Shown piece by piece: positions 26,414-35,496 of a DNA stretch of 64,000 nucleotides. How positions within the stretch are numbered: the first letter of the stretch is position 1; every line of letters begins with the position of its first letter. This DNA comes from Verrucomicrobiales bacterium (lineage in GTDB: Bacteria; Verrucomicrobiota; Verrucomicrobiia; Verrucomicrobiales; DEV007), in the NCBI GenBank assembly GCA_029212615.1, contig JARGPJ010000002.1, positions 186,001 to 250,000 on the forward strand, given 5' to 3'. A program made the position numbers and the translations under genes. The notes beneath the pieces are model-generated. The model made no database searches and was not told the DNA's origin. It worked only from the letters and a program-made list of their open reading frames with translations.

Positions 26414-28903
26414 CTAACGAGAACGAAAGATTTCACTGGAGACGCACTCCATGATAAGACTGCGTAGTCCGTAGTTGTTTTGCTTCACCTTCTTGAGAAT
26501 TTCTTCGATCTCATATCGGTCAACAGGTTCCATGTGCCGCCCGGTGCCATAACTGAGAATCTGGGTGATAAAATGCTCCGCGAAGACTTCCTTTCGAGTT
26601 TGAAGAAGCACTCTTCGAAACTCACGGAAATTTCGAAATGTCTCCCCGGAGGAGAACTCGCCGCTCGGATCAATCCCGGGGGCTTTCGCGCTCCCTTTTG
26701 GTTTAGGGTAAACCAATCTCCATCGACCGGTGGGATCAAAGGTTTCAAGGCCGAAGCCCAATGGATCGATCTTGCGGTGGCATTCAGCACAGGTTTTATC
26801 GGAACTGTGCAGGGCGAGACGTTCACGAATCGTCGTTGCCGCACTGACATCGGAATCGATCGCGGGAACTTCATCGGGGGGCGGAGGCGGCTCCACACCG
26901 AGGATATTCTCCGACACCCAAACACCCCTCGTTACCGGCGAGGTCTCGACACCGTTGGCACTCACTGTAAGAACCCCTGCCATACCGAGAAGTCCTCCCC
27001 GTTGATTGAGGTTGTTCAACTTAACCCGCTTAAATCCGTCCGCAATCCGAAGCGTATCCTTTTCAGGAAGCTGGTAAAGTTTAGCCAGCTTTTTGTCGAC
27101 GAAGGTGTAGTCAGCATCAAGGAAGCGCTCGATCGATGCATCCCGAACCAGAAGATCCTGAAAAAACAGCTGAATTTCCTTCTTCATCGATTCCGGAAGT
27201 TTCTCGGCGTAATAAGCCCGGTGAGAACCTCTCGGCGGAGGCATCCCGCCGAGATCGCGGAGATTGAGCCAGCTATCGAGGAATCCACTGATAAACCCCA
27301 TGTATCGCTTGTTGCTGAGCATTCTCTCTGCCTGCCTTTTCAACTCAGCCTGATTGGTTAGCTTTCCGGAGGCAGCAGAGGCAAGCAACGCATCGTCCGG
27401 GGGAAGCGCCCACAAGGCATAGGATAGACGGCTCGCCAAATCGTATGGCTTCAGGCGGCGCTCATTCTCTTCTGTAATCTCAGTGAAGTAGAGAAAAGAC
27501 GGAGAACACAGAATCATTTTCACCGTATCCAATGCCGCCTGTCTCGGGCCGGCGTCATCGGCGAGACGAGCCTCATAAGTTTTTCGAATGCTTTGCCTGT
27601 CGGAAGGCTCGAGAGGTCGGCGAAAAGCCCGTTCGCCGAAAGTGAAGAGTTGCTCCAATGCCTTCGCCTCCTTGAACCCTCCCGGGCCGAAAACAGCCAG
27701 TTCCTCTCTCGTTCCATTCTTTTCCGGAAGAGGTCCTGCAATTTTGATCTCGCCAATCTGTATTCGCGGAAGGAAGCCATCTTTGAGAAGGTGTGTCCGG
27801 CTCACTCCTGCGGAAGATACATTTCCCTTGAATTCATCTTTGTATTTCTTATTTATCTTGAGGACTGAATCCCTCGATTCAAAAGGGCCGTTGGGAAAGA
27901 TAAAACGGGGGGTCTGTCCCGCTTCAAGCCAAACCCTGAAGGTGATCCATTCGGGCTTATCGTCAGGCACCCTTTTCTGAGCTAGAATCGGTTCAATCGC
28001 CTGAGGGTAATGAATATGACCCGCCGTCACATCTCCCGGAACAACCCCGAGAATAAAAGGCTCCGAAAAATCGATCCCGAAAATGGACGCATCGTAGTGG
28101 GTGTCACGGTGCATCGCTTGAGCGAGAACCTTAATCTCGTACTGCCCTGAAACGGGAACGCCTTCCAGAAAATCCTCGATGTGCCCGTAACCTCCCTGCC
28201 GAGTGTCTGTGTTAGGTTGTTCGTAGATGCATAGATACTCAAAGTTCAAGGCCGCCCGGTGAGAGTTTGTGAGTTCCTCATATTGAATAAAGTGGTCCTT
28301 AAAATGCCATGATTTCGGCTCTATCTCAGGCTTCCCCAGCCGGGATTCCACCAGGCGATTAGCAGATTGAAAGTACTGATCGAGGAGGAAGCCGGAAGTC
28401 ACCAGAGATTTACCAATCGTATCGATGTGACCACTGGTATTCTCCTTCGGAAAACCGGCAGTGAGCCCAAGCGTATCAACGCGACGGTCAAAGAGATGTG
28501 CCAGAGTGTTTTCGTATTCACGACTCGAAAGACGTCGCATCACGGTAAGTGCATCCGAACTTTCGATTTTTCCGTGCGCGAGAGCCAGACTGTCCCGGAG
28601 TGCACGGATCACCGCAAGCCGTTCCTCGTCCGTGGGTTGATCCGCCTTTTTCGGGGGCATCTCCTTCAAGGTGACCTGGTCAATAATCTCCTTAGCGACA
28701 ATCAGGTCATGAACTGACTCCAGGGGAAGGTCGAAACTTTCAAATTCCCGATCCGCCTTCTGAACGACATCATCGTGACATTCGAGGCAATATTTCCCGA
28801 CAAAATCATAAATAACGTCCCTGCTTACAGACTCGTCCGCATGCAGGGGCAGCACTGACGCCGCGACGAGCCAGGCCACTTGCCGTGACAGGAAATGCTT
28901 CAT
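26414..28903 (-). CDS. Secreted DUF1592/DUF1588 family haem protein
   Basis: An 829-residue PVC-specific exported protein. After the signal peptide comes a c-type cytochrome-like domain with Y-C39-L-E-C42-H43, then in order DUF1587 (about 125-190), a carbohydrate-binding-like middle with Y-E-I-K-V-L-A-Q-A-M, DUF1595 (about 405-465, F-R-R-P-L), DUF1592 (about 475-605, L-S-Y-A-L-W-A-L-P-P-D), DUF1588 with a second motif C-A-E-C-H-R-K-I-D-P-L-G-F, and DUF1585 at the end. Probable function is a periplasmic redox enzyme paired with the DUF1552 protein, 19 bp upstream in the same operon. Two haem sites are predicted; the substrate is unknown. Confidence 0.9.
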   Translation of the reverse strand: MKHFLSRQVAWLVAASVLPLHADESVSRDVIYDFVGKYCLECHDDVVQKADREFESFDLPLESVHDLIVAKEIIDQVTLKEMPPKKADQPTDEERLAVIRALRDSLALAHGKIESSDALTVMRRLSSREYENTLAHLFDRRVDTLGLTAGFPKENTSGHIDTIGKSLVTSGFLLDQYFQSANRLVESRLGKPEIEPKSWHFKDHFIQYEELTNSHRAALNFEYLCIYEQPNTDTRQGGYGHIEDFLEGVPVSGQYEIKVLAQAMHRDTHYDASIFGIDFSEPFILGVVPGDVTAGHIHYPQAIEPILAQKRVPDDKPEWITFRVWLEAGQTPRFIFPNGPFESRDSVLKINKKYKDEFKGNVSSAGVSRTHLLKDGFLPRIQIGEIKIAGPLPEKNGTREELAVFGPGGFKEAKALEQLFTFGERAFRRPLEPSDRQSIRKTYEARLADDAGPRQAALDTVKMILCSPSFLYFTEITEENERRLKPYDLASRLSYALWALPPDDALLASAASGKLTNQAELKRQAERMLSNKRYMGFISGFLDSWLNLRDLGGMPPPRGSHRAYYAEKLPESMKKEIQLFFQDLLVRDASIERFLDADYTFVDKKLAKLYQLPEKDTLRIADGFKRVKLNNLNQRGGLLGMAGVLTVSANGVETSPVTRGVWVSENILGVEPPPPPDEVPAIDSDVSAATTIRERLALHSSDKTCAECHRKIDPLGFGLETFDPTGRWRLVYPKPKGSAKAPGIDPSGEFSSGETFRNFREFRRVLLQTRKEVFAEHFITQILSYGTGRHMEPVDRYEIEEILKKVKQNNYGLRSLIMECVSSEIFRSR

Positions 28904-28922
28904 ATCAGGAAGGCAGAACTAA

Positions 28923-30206
28923 CTATGAATAGGAACCTGTGCTCGAGCCGAAAGATTCCACTTCCACTCCCATGCGCTGCGCAAGATCGACGTAGAGATT
29001 ACAGAGAGGCACTTTGTTGATTCCTGTATCAGCGACTTTCTTAAACTGCCCGTGGCGATAGCCACCACCCGCCAGAATAACCGGAAGGTCACTGTTTTTA
29101 TGAGAGTGGGCGTTCCCCATACCGCTACCGAAGAGCACCGCAGTGGAATCAAGGAGCGTCTGCTCGCCGTCCTCGATCTTCGAAAGTCTCGTAAGGAAGC
29201 GGTTAAAATGCTCAATCTGATAGGTCTCCAGCTTAATCAGATTCGCAATCGCCTCCTCGTCGTTTCCATGATGAGAGAGCCCATGGTAAGACTTATCGAT
29301 CCCGAGATGTTGCGGTAGAAAAGAACCACCGATCTCGAGTGTTGAGACTCGCGTGGAATCCGTCTGCAACGCGAGAGCAATCAGCTCGTAAAGCATCGGA
29401 AGATCTTCCACTGTATTAACGTCGGACGGTTTCTCAAAAGGAGCTTTCGGCTTTGGATGACTTGCCCAGCGCTCGCGCAATTCGAGACGTTTCTCCACGT
29501 CCCTGATCGACGTGAAATACTCATCGAGCTTATCTCTATCTTCACGATTAACCCGCGTTGAAAGTCGGTTCGCCTCTTCGAGGACCGAATCCAGAATGGA
29601 AGCCTGAACCCGGTTCTCCTTAACCTGTTGCACTTTTCGCTTCGGGGATTCCTCGATGAACAGTTTTCTGAAAAGTTCAGCCGGTCCGGTAATCGGAGGA
29701 ACCCGAACACCGGATTTTGTCCAGGCGATTTGGCAGCCCCCGTGAATTCCCCCTTCCGAGCCAACGGTCAGAGAAGGAAATCGCGTTTCCACTCCCACTT
29801 CATCGGCAATAAACTGATCGAGCGATACATTACCATCCGGTCGATTCTGTCCTTCGGAATTCAAAATGCCGGAAAGAAATGAATGCACTGCGAAGTGCCC
29901 TCCTTTGACTCCATGGTCAAGACCGCGATACACCGTCATTTTGTCACGATTCTCCCAGAGCGGCTTGAGAAGAGCAGTCTGTTCGTACCCCTTGCCTACC
30001 GTTTCCGGGAAAAAGGAATTCTGCTGGAAACCTAACAAGTTACCTACCGCAACAAATCGCTTCGCTCCGACACCGGCACCTCGTGTCGCCTGAACCGCTG
30101 CAACTTTCCCCGCTTCTTTACCCAGGAGCGACGGAAGCCCCGGCAAAGCGAGACTTGCCCCTACTGACCTGAGAAGAAACCGGCGTCGATCGATGGATTT
30201 TACCAT
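28923..30206 (-). CDS. DUF1552 family protein, Tat-exported
   Basis: A 427-residue protein with a twin-arginine signal (S-I-D-R-R-R-F-L-L-R-S-V-G-A-S-L-A-L-P), so it is exported folded, probably with a cofactor. The body matches DUF1552, which is related to the DUF1501/sulfatase-like fold: G-L-D-H-G-V-K-G-G-H-F-A-V-H-S-F-L-S-G, the repeated H-H-G-N-D-E-E block, and G-S-G-M-G-N-A-H-S-H-K-N-S-D-L-P. The histidines and aspartates suggest a metal site. It is first of a two-gene operon with the DUF1592 protein; an AAAGGAGA ribosome-binding site precedes the ATG. Confidence 0.9.
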   Translation of the reverse strand: MVKSIDRRRFLLRSVGASLALPGLPSLLGKEAGKVAAVQATRGAGVGAKRFVAVGNLLGFQQNSFFPETVGKGYEQTALLKPLWENRDKMTVYRGLDHGVKGGHFAVHSFLSGILNSEGQNRPDGNVSLDQFIADEVGVETRFPSLTVGSEGGIHGGCQIAWTKSGVRVPPITGPAELFRKLFIEESPKRKVQQVKENRVQASILDSVLEEANRLSTRVNREDRDKLDEYFTSIRDVEKRLELRERWASHPKPKAPFEKPSDVNTVEDLPMLYELIALALQTDSTRVSTLEIGGSFLPQHLGIDKSYHGLSHHGNDEEAIANLIKLETYQIEHFNRFLTRLSKIEDGEQTLLDSTAVLFGSGMGNAHSHKNSDLPVILAGGGYRHGQFKKVADTGINKVPLCNLYVDLAQRMGVEVESFGSSTGSYS

Positions 30207-30257
30207 GGATCAATGTCTCCTTTTTCTCTCCATTTCGCAACTCTTCGCTGGGACGTT

Positions 30258-30286
30258 TTGACGCCTTGAAAGCAGGCATCTAAAAT
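30258..30286 (+). promoter_or_regulatory. Sigma-70-type promoter of the PQQ-like gene
   Basis: TTGACG (30258-30263) and TAAAAT (30281-30286) are separated by exactly 17 bp, a near-consensus housekeeping promoter. Transcription would start near 30293, giving a leader of about 45 nt for the gene at 30338. It lies in the 131 bp divergent gap shared with the DUF1552 gene. Confidence 0.65.
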
Positions 30287-30337
30287 AACAATTAGAATTA
30301 ATTTGCAACCAATTGAACCCAAGGCCGTTCTATCCTT

Positions 30338-31606
30338 ATGCGTCAAAAGATCCTGCCTTTCCTTGCCTTTTCGCTTCTCACCGCCTCCCCTGCTTTCGCT
30401 GACTGGGATCAGTTCAGGGGGCCAAATGCCACCGGAACGAGCGACGAGAAAATCCCGATTTCCTGGAGTGCAACGAAGAACTTGAGTTGGACGACCACCC
30501 TTCCCGGACGGGGAAGTTCCTCGCCGGTCATTTCGGGGGATGCCGTCTTTATCACCAGTTACACAGGTGAAGGCTCAGATCTCATGCGTCACCTCATGAA
30601 AATAGACTTCGCCAATGGTGAAGTTCTCTGGGAGAAAGCCGTCGCAACAGAATTCCCCGACGACCCGGCGAGTGGATATATTAACGAGCATGGATGGGCG
30701 AGCAACACCCCGGTCACAGACGGTGACTCTGTCTTCTGTTTCTTTGGAAAAGCAGGTGTCTATGCGTTTGATTTCGACGGAAAGGAACGTTGGAAGGCAT
30801 CAACCGGTCCGCAATCGTCTCGAAAACGCTGGGGATCGGCCTCCAGCCCGATTCTCTACGGCGATCTTCTCATCGTACCCGCGGGAGACGAAGCCCGTGC
30901 CATCATTGCTTTTGATAAATCCAGCGGAAAGGAAGTCTGGCGCTATGAAAGTCACGTCATGGAACAGACTTATGGCACGCCGGTTCTCGCGAAGGTGAAT
31001 GAATCCCGGACAGACCTTGTTTTCGCAGCGCCAACCCGCTGGGTGGGACTGGACCCGGAAACCGGGGATGAAACCTGGTTTGCCAACTATAACCTACCCG
31101 GAAACATATCGAATACGACGCATCTAAGCGGTGAGATCCTCACGATCTCAGGTGGCTTCCCCCGCACGGCACGTGTTGCCGTTAAAACGGGCGGAGTCGG
31201 TGATCTCACGGAAGACATCCTTTACGACACCCAAAAGCCGGCGACTTACATGACCATGCCTGTTGAGCACGACGGGGTTCTCTACTGGATTTCCGACAGC
31301 GGGATTGCATTTGCCGCAGAACCGGGAGAATCCACGGCACTGTGGCAGGAGCGTGTCCCAGGACTCGCCGGAGCAGGCGGCCGGGGAAAGCCCTTCTACG
31401 CTTCCCCTGTCATCTCCGCTGGAAAGATCTATGCGGTAAGCCGCGCCAACGGCATCTTCGTCATCGAACCTTCACGTGACGGCCTCAAGGTCCTTTCACA
31501 AAACACCTTTGAAGGCGACGATACCATCTACAATGCCAGCCCTGCCGTTTCCGACGGGAAAATGCTCATCCGTTCGCAGAATAAGCTCTACTGCATCAGC
31601 CACTAA
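30338..31606 (+). CDS. Secreted PQQ-like beta-propeller protein
   Basis: A 422-residue exported protein with a signal peptide (LPFLAFSLLTASPAFA). The mature protein opens with W-D-Q-F-R-G-P-N-A-T-G-T-S, the start typical of verrucomicrobial and planctomycetal PQQ-like (WD/BamB-type) propellers. Repeats such as F-A-N-G-E-V-L-W-E-K, F-D-K-S-S-G-K-E-V-W and D-P-E-T-G-D-E-T-W are the A-x-D-x-x-T-G-x-x-x-W blade motif. Whether it binds PQQ or is a structural or binding propeller cannot be told. A paralogue lies at 42303-43547. A strong promoter precedes it. Confidence 0.85.
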   Translation: MRQKILPFLAFSLLTASPAFADWDQFRGPNATGTSDEKIPISWSATKNLSWTTTLPGRGSSSPVISGDAVFITSYTGEGSDLMRHLMKIDFANGEVLWEKAVATEFPDDPASGYINEHGWASNTPVTDGDSVFCFFGKAGVYAFDFDGKERWKASTGPQSSRKRWGSASSPILYGDLLIVPAGDEARAIIAFDKSSGKEVWRYESHVMEQTYGTPVLAKVNESRTDLVFAAPTRWVGLDPETGDETWFANYNLPGNISNTTHLSGEILTISGGFPRTARVAVKTGGVGDLTEDILYDTQKPATYMTMPVEHDGVLYWISDSGIAFAAEPGESTALWQERVPGLAGAGGRGKPFYASPVISAGKIYAVSRANGIFVIEPSRDGLKVLSQNTFEGDDTIYNASPAVSDGKMLIRSQNKLYCISH

Positions 31607-31659
31607 CACCTCCGAAATCAGGCTGGGCTTGCGGCAGGATTCCTGCTCTTCAGGCCTTT

Positions 31660-32412
31660 ATGAAGAATTCGACCAAAGCCATCTTCTTTGATCTGAGCGG
31701 AGTACTTTACGAAGGCAGCCGTGTCATCCCCGGCGCAGCTGAAACGATTGAAGAAGCACGATCTCGTGGTCTGCAAATCCGTTTCGTCACCAACACGGCG
31801 ACGAAAACCCGGGAAGACATATTGGATAAACTGGGCCGGCTCGGGATCACGGCGGAGCCGAACGAACTCTTTACCGCTCCGGCAGCGGCCGCTGAATACT
31901 TGAAAGCACATCAGCTTCGGCCCTACTGTCTCGTTCACGAATCAATCGAATACGAATTTGAAAGGTTTAAGTCAGGGATACCAAACGCCGTTCTTCTCGG
32001 AGATGCGAGAATGAAGCTTCACTACGACAGTCTGAATCAGGCTTTTCAACTCTGCATGGAAGGAGCTCCTCTCATTGCAATCGGGAAGAACCGTTATTTT
32101 AAGACCGAGGAGAAGCTTCAAATCGACTCCGGTGCTTTTGTAAAGGGACTGGAGTGGGCGGCCGGGATTGAAGCGGTCATCGTCGGCAAACCCTCAGCGT
32201 ACTTTTATGAGAGCGTCGTTAAATCAACGGGTTTTGATTCCAGTCAATGCCTTATGGTCGGAGATGATCTCGAAGGCGACATCGAAGCCGCAGTGGATGC
32301 CGGACTCCAAGCGACAATGGTATCCACGGGCAAGTTTCGAAGCGGTGACGAAGCCCGACTCCCGGACTCCGCCGTGCTCGTCAGCTCAGTGGCTGAACTT
32401 TTCAACGAGTAA
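31660..32412 (+). CDS. HAD-superfamily IIA phosphatase, LHPP-like
   Basis: A 250-residue cytoplasmic HAD phosphatase. Motif I reads F-F-D-L-S-G-V-L-Y, the D-x-S-G-V-L-Y form of the LHPP (phospholysine/phosphohistidine inorganic pyrophosphatase) subfamily. Motif II is V-T-N-T-A-T-K, motif III a K-P-S-A-Y-F-Y with an adjacent M-V-G-D-D-L-E-G-D-I. Cap type C2 is implied by the length. The family acts on phosphorylated amino acids or pyrophosphate-like substrates in characterised relatives; substrate here is inferred only. A hairpin terminator separates it from the convergent oxidoreductase gene. Confidence 0.85.
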   Translation: MKNSTKAIFFDLSGVLYEGSRVIPGAAETIEEARSRGLQIRFVTNTATKTREDILDKLGRLGITAEPNELFTAPAAAAEYLKAHQLRPYCLVHESIEYEFERFKSGIPNAVLLGDARMKLHYDSLNQAFQLCMEGAPLIAIGKNRYFKTEEKLQIDSGAFVKGLEWAAGIEAVIVGKPSAYFYESVVKSTGFDSSQCLMVGDDLEGDIEAAVDAGLQATMVSTGKFRSGDEARLPDSAVLVSSVAELFNE

Positions 32413-32416
32413 ACAA

Positions 32417-32446
32417 AAAGGGCGAAGGATTTATCCCCCGCCCTTT
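32417..32446. terminator. Bidirectional terminator between convergent genes
   Basis: AAAGGGCG (32417-32424) pairs with CGCCCTTT (32439-32446); an inner GGA/TCC adds to the stem. It sits just beyond the stop at 32412 and before the stop of the convergent gene at 32469, with A-rich then T-rich flanks that give U-rich ends on each transcript. Confidence 0.6.
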
Positions 32447-32468
32447 CAAAAATCAGCTGATGTGGAAA

Positions 32469-33545
32469 TCAGATGGCGACAGGCTTGCCGCTCGACGCGG
32501 ATTCATATACCGCGTCGATAATTTGCATGAGAGCCAGACCCTGCTCCGCATTGTTAAGCGGAGCCGCCTTGCCTTCGATCGCCTCGATGAAATTCGCGGC
32601 AGAATTGATTCTCCCCATGTCTTCACATTCCTCAACTTCGATCGTCTTATCGACAGACTTCCCGTCCTCCTGAACGTAAAGCTCGCACGTATCAATCGCG
32701 GTTTCATCGTCTCCGTCTGAACCGAAGAGACGCTCCACCTTGCCGCCGGCAGTCACTCCCTGGAAAACCACGGATACTTCCTCACGCTTGACCATTTCAG
32801 CCCATGACATTTGAAAACTAAGGGTCTGACCGGTCTCAAAAGTGACGAATCCATGCGCTGCTGATTCAACATCGGTAACGCCACCTTCGCGGTCCGGGAT
32901 GCCCCATGGACCTTTGAAGTCTTTATTGGTGATGTGATCGTCAAAAATATTCCCCACCACATAAGCAGGTTTGGGGCTTCCCATGAAATACATCGCGAGA
33001 TCCAGCATGTGGAGGAGGTCGATGACCGGTCCACCCCCGGAAAGTGCTTTGGTCGTAAACCAGCCACCGAATCCGGGGATGCCGGTGCGACGGGCCCACT
33101 TTGCCTGTGCGGAGTTGATTTTCCCGACAACGCCGGATTCAATGAACTTCATCATTTCACGTGACTCGGGACGGGCACGATTGTTGAAGTTGAACATGAG
33201 CTGTTTGCCGGCCTTGTCCCGGGCGGCAATCATCTCCTCGACTTCAGGGGCACTGATCGCAGGTGGCTTCTCGCAAAACACATGCTTACCCGCTTCGAGA
33301 GCCTGAATCGCCAACGGTGCGTGAAACTTATTGGGAACAATGATGGACACTGCATCAATATCACTGGCGAGCATCTCGGCGACATCGCCGTAGGATGTCG
33401 GGATACCGTTTGCCTCTGCAGAAGCCTTCGCCGCTTCCGCATTGACGTCAGCCATCGCGACGACCTCAGCTCCTGCCTGACGAAATCCTGCAATGTGATA
33501 ATGGGCCATCCCGCCCGCTCCGATTACTCCTACTTTGATTGCCAT
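32469..33545 (-). CDS. Gfo/Idh/MocA family oxidoreductase
   Basis: A 358-residue NAD(P)-dependent oxidoreductase. Rossmann motif V-G-V-I-G-A-G-G-M-A-H near residues 5-15, catalytic motif C-E-K-P-P-A, and a G-G-G-P-V-I-D-L-L-H-M-L-D block with the family His/Asp. It has no export signal, so it is cytoplasmic. The start at 33545 was chosen because it begins at the conserved N-terminal strand; the frame extends nine residues upstream. It shares no gene neighbour that would give a substrate; the OmpH gene lies just upstream on the same strand, 48 bp away. Confidence 0.9.
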   Translation of the reverse strand: MAIKVGVIGAGGMAHYHIAGFRQAGAEVVAMADVNAEAAKASAEANGIPTSYGDVAEMLASDIDAVSIIVPNKFHAPLAIQALEAGKHVFCEKPPAISAPEVEEMIAARDKAGKQLMFNFNNRARPESREMMKFIESGVVGKINSAQAKWARRTGIPGFGGWFTTKALSGGGPVIDLLHMLDLAMYFMGSPKPAYVVGNIFDDHITNKDFKGPWGIPDREGGVTDVESAAHGFVTFETGQTLSFQMSWAEMVKREEVSVVFQGVTAGGKVERLFGSDGDDETAIDTCELYVQEDGKSVDKTIEVEECEDMGRINSAANFIEAIEGKAAPLNNAEQGLALMQIIDAVYESASSGKPVAI

Positions 33546-33593
33546 ATGTGGAACACTTAGTTCTAAAAACAAGACCGATCAAGATCAGATCGA

Positions 33594-34196
33594 CTACTCT
33601 TCAGCCTTTCCCTTTTCACCGCCTTCAATTCCGTCACCGGGAGCCGCCACAGGTGTTTCAGGCTCTTCCGGAATCTCCACTTTCATCCCGGCTTCAACTG
33701 CCTTCGCAGTCGTCGCTGAGGTGATATCCACTGAAGAGGTATAGGCAAAGACGGGTGGTGTTACTTTCATCATGACAACGTCGAGACCCTTCTCCTTCGC
33801 TACCATCAGTGCGACGGGCTCAAGGCGGATTCGAAACTCATTGATGAGGCGGACACGCTCCTGTGCCAGTGCCTGCTGTGCCTGCCCCTTGAGACGGTTG
33901 AATTCCGAGTTGAGCTGCTGGTTCGTTGCCATGATCTGGCGGCGTTGCTCTTCGGTCGGATTCTCCCCGGCTGATTCTTCGACGCCACTCATTTGCTCTT
34001 GCAGCTTAGCTTGCGTCTTCTGCAGTTCCTCATTAAGACGGTTCTGCATGGAAATCAGATCAATGCGGACTTTCTCCTCTACGCCGAGCTCACGAGCGAC
34101 ATAATCGATATCGAGGATCGCAACACCCCCTTGTTGAGCTTGCGCCGAGAGCAGAAAGAGAGCGGAGGAGAGGGTAGCTAAGATAAACTTATTCAT
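33594..34196 (-). CDS. OmpH/Skp family periplasmic chaperone
   Basis: A 200-residue exported protein with a signal peptide (FILATLSSALFLLSAQAQ). The mature part has the OmpH layout: an N-terminal strand G-V-A-I-L-D-I-D-Y-V, a long Gln/Glu-rich coiled-coil (about residues 55-120, M-Q-N-R-L-N-E-E-L-Q-K-T-Q-A-K-L-Q-E-Q), and a closing strand near V-A-K-E-K-G-L-D-V-V. A Pro/Glu-rich tail ends it. Such proteins carry outer-membrane proteins across the periplasm. It is usually beside bamA or lpxD; here it is not. The start was chosen for the signal peptide. Confidence 0.82.
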   Translation of the reverse strand: MNKFILATLSSALFLLSAQAQQGGVAILDIDYVARELGVEEKVRIDLISMQNRLNEELQKTQAKLQEQMSGVEESAGENPTEEQRRQIMATNQQLNSEFNRLKGQAQQALAQERVRLINEFRIRLEPVALMVAKEKGLDVVMMKVTPPVFAYTSSVDITSATTAKAVEAGMKVEIPEEPETPVAAPGDGIEGGEKGKAEE

Positions 34197-34353
34197 GTTC
34201 AAAATTCTCAATTTATTGAGGACGCAAACCCTAGACTGGAACCACTTGAAAAGTCCAGATTTTTTGAGGCGGTATTTTTGATGAAATATTTGAACCGGTG
34301 AATGCATAGATTGCCCCGGGCAGGCGTCTTTCCAACATTGACGCCCTTTTCAG

Positions 34354-35490
34354 ATGAGCCGTCCCCTGAAGAATATCTCTGCCTCATGCCTCATCCCGGG
34401 CGCCTTCGACGAAAATCTTACCGCACAGGCTGCGAAAGCCTGCCGCGAAAAGCTGGGTGGGGCCCCGGATCTTGTTGTTGCCTTTGTCACCTCCGACTAT
34501 CAGCCGCATCTGAAGTCGCTGATCGAAACACTCCGGATTGATGGCCACGCACCGGAAATTGTCGGGTGTTCGACTTGTGGACTCGCCGGCGTCGGCCGGG
34601 AGCAGGAACGGATCAGCGGGATCTCACTTCTCTTTCTGAAAATGCCCTCAACCGGGGTAACCATTACCTCAACGATCCCTTCGAAGCGAACAGCCGATGC
34701 AGCCGTCGTTCTCAGCAACCCCCTGGACATTTCGTTCGAATCTATTCTTGAGGAGTGGGGAACTCACCATCCCGGAATTCCCATCGTAGGCGGGAGCGCT
34801 ACCGGCGGCCCTGACGAAGATGATCTCTTCCTGTTCACCCACCACGGTATCTGCAGAGAAGACCGCCTGATTGTTGAATTCAGCGGAGGGATCAAACTGG
34901 AGCCACTTGTCTCGCACGGTTGTCGCCCGATAGGGCAACCCTTTGTGATCACCGCTGCAAAGGGATGCGAAGTATACGCCCTTGGTCAGCGCGAACCTTT
35001 CGATGTCCTTGAAGAAGCATTCGCCTCTCTCGGAAACGAACTGCAGGAGGAGGCTGAGGGAAACATCTTTGCCGGTCTTGTGATTGAGGAAGCATCTGAC
35101 GAATTTCAAAGCGGCGATTTTCATATCCATCAAATTGTCAGCGCAACGCTGAATGACGGGCGCCTCACCCTGGGCGCCCCTGCCCGGATCGGGCAGACCA
35201 TGCAGTTTCAACTCCGCGATTCCCTCGTCGCTGAGAAACTTCTCGAAAGTGAGTGCGAACGAATTTTCACTCAATCCGGCGCGCCCTTCGCTTCGCTTCT
35301 GTTCATGGGACAGGGCCGTGGAAAACGGCTCTTCGGAGCCGATGACCGGAATATTCGTGCCTTTGAAGATATTTTTGGTCAAATCCCTCTCGCCGGGATC
35401 TACTCGTTCAGTGAAGTCGGGACGGTTGATTCCAAATCGCTTCGCTACAACCACTCTGTTTGTGGTGCCCTCTTTTATTCGGCGGACTAA
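34354..35490 (+). CDS. FIST domain sensor protein
   Basis: A 378-residue protein matching the FIST sensor family (FIST N plus FIST C), which binds small ligands in signalling proteins. The N-terminal part has I-V-G-C-S-T-C-G-L-A, the middle G-I-P-I-V-G-G-S-A-T-G-G, and the C-terminal part ends with the family pattern L-A-G-I-Y-S-F-S-E-V-G-T and the conserved N-H-S. There is no fused output domain and no signal peptide. It runs convergently with the subtilase gene, ending 7 bp before its stop. Confidence 0.87.
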   Translation: MSRPLKNISASCLIPGAFDENLTAQAAKACREKLGGAPDLVVAFVTSDYQPHLKSLIETLRIDGHAPEIVGCSTCGLAGVGREQERISGISLLFLKMPSTGVTITSTIPSKRTADAAVVLSNPLDISFESILEEWGTHHPGIPIVGGSATGGPDEDDLFLFTHHGICREDRLIVEFSGGIKLEPLVSHGCRPIGQPFVITAAKGCEVYALGQREPFDVLEEAFASLGNELQEEAEGNIFAGLVIEEASDEFQSGDFHIHQIVSATLNDGRLTLGAPARIGQTMQFQLRDSLVAEKLLESECERIFTQSGAPFASLLFMGQGRGKRLFGADDRNIRAFEDIFGQIPLAGIYSFSEVGTVDSKSLRYNHSVCGALFYSAD

Positions 35491-35496
35491 CCGCGA

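Noticed and set aside
26480-27361. Plus-strand ORF of 293 codons
   Set aside because: Antisense to the DUF1592 gene; no recognisable domain.
34669-35454. Minus-strand ORF of 261 codons
   Set aside because: Antisense to the FIST gene; no motif.
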